A DNA stretch of 64,000 bases from Metallyticus violacea (taxonomy: Eukaryota; Arthropoda; Insecta; Mantodea; Metallyticidae): NCBI GenBank assembly GCA_030762175.1, contig CM060834.1:62849501-62913500 (forward strand), written 5' to 3'. Numbering within the stretch: the stretch's first letter is position 1; each line of letters starts with the position of its first letter. Below the pieces are notes generated by a model, which did not search any database, had not been told where the DNA came from, and saw only the letters and a list, made by a program, of their open reading frames with translations. The translations under genes and the position numbers were made by a program. Of the stretch, positions 11,710 through 22,444 are shown piece by piece.

Positions 11710-13641
11710 GAAGAAAGTTTCGCGAAAAGAAAACATTTATTTCAATGGTTGGAAGCTTCATTAGAATCACTTTTTTCCGTTCTTATATGAGATAACTGGT
11801 TATCTTTCTGTTTTCTTCTTTGATAGCGTAAGTAAAGCATATTATGCGGAAAGAATCTCGAAAAGAAAAAAAATTTTTGTTGTAGATTCGAAACTTATAT
11901 AGAATCGCGTTTTGTTGAGTTTGATGGAGATAACTATTTCTCCTTCATTATTCTAGTTTGATAGCCTTAGAAGACCATAAAATGAAGAAAGATTCGCAAA
12001 AAGAAAACAGTTATTTCGATGGTTGGAAACTTCATTAGAATCACTTTTTTTCCGTTCTTCTTTGAGATAACTGGTTCTCTTTCATTTTTCTACTTTGATA
12101 GCTTTAGAAAAGCATATTCTGCGCAAAGAATCTCGAAAAGAAAAAAAAATTTTTTCGTAGTTTGGTAACTTCAAAAGAATCGCGGTTTGTTGCGTTTCAA
12201 ATGGAGATAACTATTTCTCCTTCATTATTATAGTTTGATCGCCTCAGAAAACCATAAAATCAAGAAAGGTTCGCGAAAAGAAAGCATTTATTTCCATGGT
12301 TGGAAACTTCATTAGAATCACTTTTTTTCCGTTCTTATTTGAGATAACTGGTTCTCTTTCATTTCTCTACTTTGATAGCCTTATAAAAGCATATTATGCG
12401 GAAAGAATCTCGAAAAGAAAATGTTTTTTTTCGAAGTTTGGAAACTTCAAAAGAATCGCGTTTTTTTGCGTTTCAAATGGGGTAAACCATTTCTCCTTCA
12501 TTATTCTAGTTTGATAGCCTTAGAAAACCATAAAATGAACAAAGATTTGCGAAAAGAAAAGATTTATTTCGATTGTTGGAAACTTCATTAGAATGACTTT
12601 TTTTCCGTTCTTATTTGAGATAACTGGTTCTCTTTCATTTTTCCACTTTGGTAGCCTTAGAAAAGCATATTATGCGGAAAGAATCTGGGAAAGAAAATTT
12701 TTTTTTTCGAATTTTGGAAACCTCAAAAGAATCGCGTTTTGTTGCGTTTCAAATGGAGATAACTATTTCTCCTTCATTATACTAGTTTGATAGCTTTAGA
12801 AACCCATAAACTGAAGAAATATTCGCGAAAAGAAAACATTTATTTCGATGGTTGGAAACTTCATTAGAAATACTTTTTTTCCGTTCTTATATGAGATAAC
12901 TGGAAATTTTTCATTTTTCTTCTTTGATAGCCTTAGAAAAGCATATTATGCGGAAAGAATCTCGAAAAGAAAAATTTTTTTTTTCGAAGTTTGGAAATTT
13001 CAAAAGAATAGCGTTTTGTTGCGTTTCAAATGGAGATAACTATTTCTCCTTCATTATTCTATTTTGATAGCCTTAGAAAACCATAAAATGAAGAAAGTTT
13101 CGCCAAAAGGAAACATTTATTTCGATGGATGGAAACTTCATTAGAATCACTTTTTATTCGTTCTTATTTGAGATAACTGGTTCTCTTTCATTTTTCTTCT
13201 TTGATAGCCTTATAAAAGCATATTATGCGGAAAGAATCTCGAAAAGAAAAAAATTTTTTTCGAAGTTTGGAAACTTCAAAGTAATCGCAATTTGTTGCGT
13301 TTCAAATGGAGATAACTATTTCTCCTTCATTATTCTAGTTTGATAGCCTTAGAAAACCATAAAATTAAGAAAGATTCGCGAAAAGGAAAGATTTATTTCC
13401 ATTGTTGGAAACTTTATTAGAATGACTTTTTTTCCGTTCTTATTTGAGATAACTGGTTCTCTTTCATTTTTCCACTTTGGTAGCCTTAGAAAAGCATATT
13501 ATGCGGAAAGAATCTCGGAAAGAAAATTTTTTTTTTCGAATTTTGGAAACTTCAAAAGAATCGCGTTTTGTTGCTTTTCAAATGGAGATAACTATTTCTC
13601 CTTCATTATTCTAGTTTGATAGCTTTAGAAACCCATAAACT
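11710..13641. repeat. 7-monomer tandem duplication, copy 1 (1,932 bp)
   Basis: Repeats directly at 13,642-15,573. Markers: GGTTGGAAGCTTC (creating AAGCTT), TTTCTGTTTTCTTC, GTTGTAGATTCG with ATATAGAATCGCG, CTTCTTTGAG, TTTCCATGG, GGGGTAAACC, and GTTGCTTTTCAAATGG as the last monomer. The junction is in half A around CCATAAACTGAAG. A third copy lies at 20,263-22,194. Confidence 0.88.
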
Positions 13642-15573
13642 GAAGAAAGTTTCGCGAAAAGAAAACATTTATTTCAATGGTTGGAAGCTTCATTAGAATC
13701 ACTTTTTTCCGTTCTTATATGAGATAACTGGTTATCTTTCTGTTTTCTTCTTTGATAGCGTAAGTAAAGCATATTATGCGGAAAGAATCTCGAAAAGAAA
13801 AAAAATTTTTGTTGTAGATTCGAAACTTATATAGAATCGCGTTTTGTTGAGTTTGATGGAGATAACTATTTCTCCTTCATTATTCTAGTTTGATAGCCTT
13901 AGAAGACCATAAAATGAAGAAAGATTCGCAAAAAGAAAACAGTTATTTCGATGGTTGGAAACTTCATTAGAATCACTTTTTTTCCGTTCTTCTTTGAGAT
14001 AACTGGTTCTCTTTCATTTTTCTACTTTGATAGCTTTAGAAAAGCATATTCTGCGCAAAGAATCTCGAAAAGAAAAAAAAATTTTTTCGTAGTTTGGTAA
14101 CTTCAAAAGAATCGCGGTTTGTTGCGTTTCAAATGGAGATAACTATTTCTCCTTCATTATTATAGTTTGATCGCCTCAGAAAACCATAAAATCAAGAAAG
14201 GTTCGCGAAAAGAAAGCATTTATTTCCATGGTTGGAAACTTCATTAGAATCACTTTTTTTCCGTTCTTATTTGAGATAACTGGTTCTCTTTCATTTCTCT
14301 ACTTTGATAGCCTTATAAAAGCATATTATGCGGAAAGAATCTCGAAAAGAAAATGTTTTTTTTCGAAGTTTGGAAACTTCAAAAGAATCGCGTTTTTTTG
14401 CGTTTCAAATGGGGTAAACCATTTCTCCTTCATTATTCTAGTTTGATAGCCTTAGAAAACCATAAAATGAACAAAGATTTGCGAAAAGAAAAGATTTATT
14501 TCGATTGTTGGAAACTTCATTAGAATGACTTTTTTTCCGTTCTTATTTGAGATAACTGGTTCTCTTTCATTTTTCCACTTTGGTAGCCTTAGAAAAGCAT
14601 ATTATGCGGAAAGAATCTGGGAAAGAAAATTTTTTTTTTCGAATTTTGGAAACCTCAAAAGAATCGCGTTTTGTTGCGTTTCAAATGGAGATAACTATTT
14701 CTCCTTCATTATACTAGTTTGATAGCTTTAGAAACCCATAAACTGAAGAAATATTCGCGAAAAGAAAACATTTATTTCGATGGTTGGAAACTTCATTAGA
14801 ATCACTTTTTTTCCGTTCTTATATGAGATAACTGGAAATTTTTCATTTTTCTTCTTTGATAGCCTTAGAAAAGCATATTATGCGGAAAGAATCTCGAAAA
14901 GAAAAATTTTTTTTTTCGAAGTTTGGAAATTTCAAAAGAATAGCGTTTTGTTGCGTTTCAAATGGAGATAACTATTTCTCCTTCATTATTCTATTTTGAT
15001 AGCCTTAGAAAACCATAAAATGAAGAAAGTTTCGCCAAAAGGAAACATTTATTTCGATGGATGGAAACTTCATTAGAATCACTTTTTATTCGTTCTTATT
15101 TGAGATAACTGGTTCTCTTTCATTTTTCTTCTTTGATAGCCTTATAAAAGCATATTATGCGGAAAGAATCTCGAAAAGAAAAAAATTTTTTTCGAAGTTT
15201 GGAAACTTCAAAGTAATCGCAATTTGTTGCGTTTCAAATGGAGATAACTATTTCTCCTTCATTATTCTAGTTTGATAGCCTTAGAAAACCATAAAATTAA
15301 GAAAGATTCGCGAAAAGGAAAGATTTATTTCCATTGTTGGAAACTTTATTAGAATGACTTTTTTTCCGTTCTTATTTGAGATAACTGGTTCTCTTTCATT
15401 TTTCCACTTTGGTAGCCTTAGAAAAGCATATTATGCGGAAAGAATCTCGGAAAGAAATTTTTTTTTTTCGAATTTTGGAAACTTCAAAAGAATCGCGTTT
15501 TGTTGCTTTTCAAATGGAGATAACTATTTCTCCTTCATTATTCTAGTTTGATAGCTTTAGAAACCCATAAACT
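13642..15573. repeat. 7-monomer tandem duplication, copy 2 (1,932 bp)
   Basis: Immediately follows copy 1 with nearly identical sequence. Differences seen include AGAAATACTTTTTTTCC in copy 1 (12,866) against AGAATCACTTTTTTTCC here, and AAAATTTTTTTTTCG (13,525) against AAATTTTTTTTTTCG (15,457). Because the copies are adjacent and so similar, the event looks recent (inference). Confidence 0.88.
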
Positions 15574-15850
15574 GAAGAAATATTCGCGAAAAGAAAACAT
15601 TTATTTCGATGGTTGGAAACTTCATTAGAATCACTTTTTTTCCGTTCTTATATGAGATAACTGGAAATTTTTCATTTTTCTTCTTTGATAGCCTTAGAAA
15701 AGCATATTATGCGGAAAGAATCTCCGAAAGAAAAGAAAACAATTTCGAATTTTGGAATCTTCAAAAGAATCCCGTTTTGTTGCGTTTCAAATGGAGATAA
15801 CAATTTTCCTTCATTATTCTAGTTGATAGCTTTAGAAAACCATAAAATGA
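15574..15850. repeat. Chimeric monomer joining two block types
   Basis: The monomer starts as the ACTGGAAATTTTTC type with AAAGAAAACAATTTCGAATTTTGG (as at 22,230), then switches near AAAAGAATC to CCCGTTTTG...GATAACAATTTTCC...TTCTAGTTGATAGC, the type found at 5,830-5,895. The switch is in half B around 15,765. Confidence 0.7.
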
Positions 15851-17375
15851 AGAAAGATTCGCAAAAAGAAAACATTTGTTTCGATGGATGGAAACTTCAT
15901 TAGAATCACTTTTTTTTCCGTTCTTATTTGAGATAATTGGTTCTCTTTCATTTTTCCACTTTGATTGCCTTAGAAAAGCATATTATGCGGAAAGTATCTC
16001 GAAGAGAAAAACATTTTTTTTCCAAGTTTGGAAACTTCAAAAGAATCGCGGTTTGTTGCGTTTCAAATGGAGATAACTATTTCTCCGTCATTATTATAGT
16101 TTGATCGCCTCAGAAATCAATAAAATGAAGAAAGGTTTCATGAAAAGAAAGCATTTATTTCGATGGTTGGAAACTTCATTAGAATCACTTTTTTTCGTTC
16201 TTATTTGAGATAACTGGTTCTCTTTCATTTCTCTACTTTGATATCCTTATAAAAGCATATTATGCGGAAAGAATCTCGAAAAGAAAAATTTTTTTTTTCC
16301 AAGTTTAAAAACTTCAAAAGAATCGCGTTTTGTTGCGTTTCAAATGGAGATAACTATTTCTCCTTCTTTTTCTGGTTTGATAGCCTTAGAAAACCATAAA
16401 ATGAAGAAAGATTCGCGAAAAGAAAACATTTATTTCGATGGTTGGAAACTTCATTAGAATCACTTTTTTCCGTTCTTATTTGAGATAACTGGTTCTCTTT
16501 CATTTTTCTACTTTGATAGCATTAGAAAAGCATATTATGCGGAAAGAATCTCGGAAAGAAAAAAATTTTTTTTTCGAAGTTTGGAAACTTCAAAAGATTC
16601 GCGTTTTGTTGCGTTTCAAATGGAGATAACTATTTCTCCTTCATTAATCTAGTTTGATAGCCTTAGAAAACCATAAAATGAGGAAGGTTTCGCGAAAAGA
16701 AAACATTTATTTCAATGGTTGGAAACTTCATTAGAATCACGTTTTTTGCGTTCTTATTTGAGATAACTGGTTCTCTTTCATTTTCCTTCTTTGATAGCCT
16801 TAGAAAAACATATTATGCGGAAAGAATCTCGAAAAGAAACAATTTTTTTTCGAAGTTGAATACTTAAAAAGAATCGCGTTTTGTTGCGTTTCAAATGGAG
16901 ATAAATATTTATCCTTCTTTATTCTAGTTTGATAGTCTTAGAAAACCATAAAATGAAGAAAGATTCGCGAAAAGAAAACATTTATTTCGATGGTTGGAAA
17001 CTTTTATATAATCACTTTTCTTCCGTTCTTATTAAGGATAAGTGTTTCTCTTTCATTTTTCTACTTTATAGCCTTAGAAAAGCATATTATGCGGAAAGAA
17101 TCTCGGAAAGAAAAAAAATTTTTTCGAAGTTTGGAAACTTCAAAAGAATCTAGTTTTGTTGCGTTTCAAATGGAGATAACTGTTTCTCCTTCATTATTCT
17201 AGTTTGATAGCCTTAGAAAACCATAAAATGAAGAAAGTTTCGCTAAAAGAAAACATTTTTTTCGACGGTAGAAAATTCGTTAGAATCACTTTTTTCAGTT
17301 CTAATTTGAAATAACTGGTTCTCTTTCATTTTTTTACTTTGATAGCCTTAGAAAAGCATACTATGCGGAAAGAAT
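15765..17375. repeat. Copy of 5.8-8.0 kb lacking exactly two monomers
   Basis: From about 15,765 to 16,285 it follows 5,830-6,350 at offset 9,935. From about 16,290 to 17,375 it follows 6,907-7,990 at offset 9,383. The difference is 552 bp, two monomers, and the join lies inside the A/T tract near 16,285-16,297, just before CCAAGTTTAAAAAC. Clear marks include TTGTTTCGATGGATGG, TTTCATGAAAAG, TTCTTTTTCTGG and TTAAGGATAAG. Confidence 0.82.
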
Positions 17376-17463
17376 TTCGGAAAGAAAAATTATTTTTCTC
17401 CAAGTTTGGAAACTTCAAAAGATTCTAGGTTTGTTGCGTTTCAAATGGAGATAACTATTTGTC
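17376..17463. repeat. Junction segment between two copied blocks
   Basis: Half-B sequence with its own variants (AAAATTATTTTTCTCCAAG, AAAAGATTCTAGG, TATTTGTCC) that match neither flanking parent well. It sits exactly between the end of the 5.8-8.0 kb copy and the start of the 8,911-13,641 copy. Confidence 0.6.
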
Positions 17464-20400
17464 CTTCTATATTCTAGTTTGATAGTCTTAGAAATCCATA
17501 AATGGAAGAAAGATTCGCGAAAAGAAAACATTTATTTGGATAGTTGGAAACTTCATTAGAATCACTTTTTTTCCGTTCTTATTTGAGATAAGTGTTTATC
17601 TTTCATTTTTCTTCTTTGATAGCTTTAGAAATGCATATTGTGCGGAAATAATCTCCAAAAGAAAAGTTATTTTTTCGAAGTTTGGAAACTTCAAATGAAT
17701 CGCGTTTTGTTGCGTTTCAAATGGAGATAACTATTTCTTCTTCCTTATTCTAGTATGATAGCCTTAGAAAACCGTAAAATGAAGAAAGTATCGGGAAAAG
17801 AAAACATTTATTTCGATGGTTTGAAACTTCATTAGAATCACTTTTTTCCGTTCTTATATGAGTTAACTGGTTATCTTTCATTTTTTGCTTTGATAGCCTT
17901 AGAAAAGCATATTAAGCGGAAAGAATCTCGGAAAGAAAAAATTGTTTTTTCGAAGTTTGGAAACTTCAAAAGATTCGCGTTTTGTTGCGTTTAAAATGGA
18001 GATAACTATTTCTCCTTCATTATTCTAGTTTGATAGCCTTAGAAAACCATAAAATAAGGAAAGTTTCGCGAAAAGATAACATTTATTTCGATGGTTGGAA
18101 ACTCCATTAGAATCACTCTTTTTGCGTTCTTATTTGAGATAACTGGTTCTCTTTCATTTTTCTTCTTTGATAGCCTTAGAAAAGCATATTATGCGGAAAG
18201 AATCTCGAAAGGAAAATAATTTTTTTTCGAAGTTTGGAAACTTCAAAAGAATGGCGTTTTGTTGCGTTTCAAATGGAGTTAACTATTTCTCCTTCATTAT
18301 TCTAGTTTGATAGCCTTAGAAAACCATAAAATGAAGAAAGTTTCGCGAAAAGAAAACATTTTTTTCGACGGTTGGAAACTTCATTAGAATCACTTTGTTC
18401 CGTTCTTATTTGAGATAACTGGTTCTCTTTCATTTTCCTTCTTTGATAGCCTTAGAGAAGCATATTATGCGGAAAGAATCTCGAAAAGAAAAAAATTTTT
18501 TTCGAAGTTTCAAAACTTAAAATGAATAGCGTTTTGTTGCGTTTCAAATGGAGATAACTATTCCTCCTTTATTCTAGTTTGATAGCCTTAGAAAACCAAA
18601 AAATGAAGAAAGTTTCGCAAAGAGAAAACATTTTTTTCGACGGTTGGAAACTTCATTAGAATCATTTTTTTCCGTTCTTATTTGAGATAACTGGTTCTCT
18701 TTCATTTTCCTTCTTTGATAGCCTTAGAAAAGCATATTATGCGGAAAGAATCTCGGAAAGAAAAAAAATTTTATTTGAAGTTTGGAAACTTCAAAAGAAT
18801 CGCGTTTTGTTGCGTTTCAAATGGAGATAACTATTTGTCCTTCTTTATTCTAGTTTGATAGTCTTAAAAACCATAAAATGAAGAAAGATTCGCAAAAAGA
18901 AAACACTTATTTCGACGGTTGGAAACTTCATTAGAATCACTTTTTCTCCGTTGTTATTTTAGATAATTAATTCTCTTTCATTTTTCTACTTTGATAGCCT
19001 TAGAAAAGCATACTACGAGGAACGAATCTCGAAAAGAAACAATTTTTTTTTCGAAGTTTGAAAACTTCAAAAGAATCGCGTTTTGTTGCGTTTCAAATGG
19101 AGATAAATATTTCTCCTTCTATATTCTAGTTTGATAGTCTTAGAAATCCATAAATTGAAGAAAGATTCGCGAAAAGAAAACATTTATTTGGATAGTTAGA
19201 AACTTCATTAGAATCACTTTTTTTCCGTTCTTATATGAGATAAGTGTTTCTCTTTCATTTTTCTACATCGATAGCCTTAGAAAAGCATATTATGCGGAAA
19301 GAATCTCGGAAAGAAAAAAATTTTATTTCGAAGTTTGGAAACTTCAAAAGAATCTAGTTTTGTTGCGTTTCAAATGGAGATAACTATTTCTCCTTCATTA
19401 TTCTAGTTTGATACCCTTAGAAAACCATAAAAAAAAGAAAGATTCGCAAAAAGAAAATATTTATTTCGACGTTTGTAAACTTCATTAGATACACTTTTTT
19501 CCGTTCTTATTTGAGATAACTAATTGCCTTTCATTTTTCTACTTTGATAGCCTTAGAAAAGCATATTAAGCGGAAAGAATCTCGGAAAGAAAAAATTGTT
19601 TTTTCGAAGTTTGGAAACTTCAAAAGATTCGCGTTTTGTTGCGTTTAAAATGGAGATAACTATTTCTCCTTCATTATTCTAGTTTGATAGCCTTAGAAAA
19701 CCATAAAATAAGGAAAGTTTCGCGAAAAGATAACATTTATTTCGATGGTTGGAAACTCCATTAGAATCACTCTTTTTGCGTTCTTATTTGAGATAACTGG
19801 TTCTCTTTCATTTTTCTTCTTTGATAGCCTTAGAAAAGCATATTATGCGGAAAGAATCTCGAAAGGAAAATAATTTTTTTTCGAAGTTTGGAAACTTCAA
19901 AAGAATGGCGTTTTGTTGCGTTTCAAATGGAGTTAACTATTTCTCCTTCATTATTCTAGTTTGATAGCCTTAGAAAACCATAAAATGAAGAAAGTTTCGG
20001 GAAAAGAAAACATTTTTTTCGACGGTTGGAAACTTCATTAGAATCACTTTTTTCCGTTCTTATTTGAGATAAGTGGTTCTCTTTCATTTTTCTTCTTTGA
20101 TAGCCTTAAAAACGCATATTATGCGGAAAGAATCTCGAAAGGAAAAAAAAATTTTTTCGAAGTTTGGAAACTTCGAAAGAATCGCGTTTTCTTGCGTTTC
20201 AAATGGAGATAACTATTTCTCCTTCAATATTCTAGTTTGATAACCTTAGAAAACCATAAAATGAAGAAAGTTTCGCGAAAAGAAAACATTTATTTCAATG
20301 GTTGGAAGCTTCATTAGAATCACTTTTTTCCGTTCTTATATGAGATAACTGGTTATCTTTCTGTTTTCTTCTTTGATAGCGTAATTAAAGCATATTATGC

Positions 20401-22194
20401 GGAAAGAATCTCGAAAAGAAAAAAAATTTTTGTTGTAGATTCGAAACTTATATAGAATCGCGTTTTGTTGAGTTTGATGGAGATAACTATTTCTCCTTCA
20501 TTATTCTAGTTTGATAGCCTTAGAAGACCATAAAATGAAGAAAGATTCGCAAAAAGAAAACAGTTATTTCGATGGTTGGAAACTTCATTAGAATCACTTT
20601 TTTTCCGTTCTTCTTTGAGATAACTGGTTCTCTTTCATTTTTCTACTTTGATAGCTTTAGAAAAGCATATTCTGCGCAAAGAATCTCGAAAAGAAAAAAA
20701 ATTTTTTTCGTAGTTTGGTAACTTCAAAAGAATCGCGGTTTGTTGCGTTTCAAATGGAGATAACTATTTCTCCTTCATTATTATAGTTTGATCGCCTCAG
20801 AAAACCATAAAATCAAGAAAGGTTCGCGAAAAGAAAGCATTTATTTCCATGGTTGGAAACTTCATTAGAATCACTTTTTTTCCGTTCTTATTTGAGATAA
20901 CTGGTTCTCTTTCATTTCTCTACTTTGATAGCCTTATAAAAGCATATTATGCGGAAAGAATCTCGAAAAGAAAATGTTTTTTTTCGAAGTTTGGAAACTT
21001 CAAAAGAATCGCGTTTTTTTGCGTTTCAAATGGGGTAAACCATTTCTCCTTCATTATTCTAGTTTGATAGCCTTAGAAAACCATAAAATGAACAAAGATT
21101 TGCGAAAAGAAAAGATTTATTTCGATTGTTGGAAACTTCATTAGAATGACTTTTTTTCCGTTCTTATTTGAGATAACTGGTTCTCTTTCATTTTTCCACT
21201 TTGGTAGCCTTAGAAAAGCATATTATGCGGAAAGAATCTCGGAAAGAAATTTTTTTTTTTCGAATTTTGGAAACTTCAAAAGAATCGCGTTTTGTTGCGT
21301 TTCAAATGGAGATAACTATTTCTCCTTCATTATACTAGTTTGATAGCTTTAGAAACCCATAAACTGAAGAAATATTCGCGAAAAGAAAACATTTATTTCG
21401 ATGGTTGGAAACTTCATTAGAATCACTTTTTTTCCGTTCTTATATGAGATAACTGGAAATTTTTCATTTTTCTTCTTTGATAGCCTTAGAAAAGCATATT
21501 ATGCGGAAAGAATCTCGAAAAGAAAAATTTTTTTTTTCGAAGTTTGGAAATTTCAAAAGAATCGCGTTTTGTTGCGTTTCAAATGGAGATAACTATTTCT
21601 CCTTCATTATTCTATTTTGATAGCCTTAGAAAACCATAAAATGAAGAAAGTTTCGCCAAAAGGAAACATTTATTTCGATGGATGGAAACTTCATTAGAAT
21701 CACTTTTTATTCGTTCTTATTTGAGATAACTGGTTCTCTTTCATTTTTCTTCTTTGATAGCCTTATAAAAGCATATTATGCGGAAAGAATCTCGAAAAGA
21801 AAAAATTTTTTTTCGAAGTTTGGAAACTTCAAAGGAATCGCAATTTGTTGCGTTTCAAATGGAGATAACTATTTCTCCTTCATTATTCTAGTTTGATAGC
21901 CTTAGAAAACAATAAAATTAAGAAAGATTCGCGAAAAGGAAAGATTTATTTCCATTGTTGGAAACTTTATTAGAATACCTTTTTTTCCGTTCTTATTTGA
22001 GATAACTGGTTCTCTTTCATTTTTCCACTTTGGTAGCCTTAGAAAAGCATATTATGCGGAAAGAATCTCGGAAAGAAATTTTTTTTTTTCGAATTTTGGA
22101 AACTTCAAAAGAATCGCGTTTTGTTGCTTTTCAAATGGAGATAACTATTTCTCCTTCATTATTCTAGTTTGATAGCTTTAGAAACCCATAAACT
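17464..22194. repeat. ~4.7 kb block, copy 2
   Basis: Copy of 8,911-13,641 at offset 8,553. It includes the third copy of the 7-monomer unit (20,263-22,194) and single-base differences such as GACGTTTGTAAAC (19,468) against GACGGTTGGAAAC (10,915), TTTTCTTGCG (20,187) and GCGTAATTAAAGC (20,378). Confidence 0.8.
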
Positions 22195-22444
22195 GAAGAA
22201 ATATTCGCGAAAAGAAAGTATTTATTTCGATGGTTGGAAACTTCATTAGAATCACTTTTTTTCCGTTCTTATATGAGATAACTGGAAATTTTTCCTTTTT
22301 ATTCTTTGATAGCCTTAGAAAAGCATATTATGCGGAAAGAATCTCCGAAAGAAAAGAAAACAATTTCGAATTTTGGAATCTTCAAAAGAATCGCGTTTTG
22401 TTGCGTTTCAAATGGAGATAACTATTTCTCCTTCATTATTCTAG
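22195..22444. repeat. ACTGGAAATTTTTC / AAAGAAAACAATTTCG monomer
   Basis: One satellite monomer marked by ATTTTTCCTTTTTATTCTTTGATAG-type changes in half A and AAAGAAAACAATTTCGAATTTTGG in half B. Close relatives lie at 26,880-27,121 and 52,960-53,220, so this monomer type repeatedly borders the 14-monomer block that follows. Confidence 0.65.

Larger units (their letters stand above)
8911..13641. repeat. ~4.7 kb block, copy 1 (offset 8,553 bp)
   Basis: Matches 17,464-22,194 at a constant offset of 8,553 bp (checked at AATGGAAGAA 8,948/17,501, GGAAGCT 11,751/20,304 and other places). The left limit lies in the TTCTATATTCTAG region, because the bases before it differ. It ends with the 7-monomer unit that is locally duplicated in tandem. 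Confidence 0.8.

Noticed and set aside
22300..22380. Possible transposon edge at AAAGAAAACAATTTCGAATTTTGG
   Set aside because: The monomer length and both flanks are normal and no terminal repeats or target duplication are present. It is a variant form of the A/T tract.
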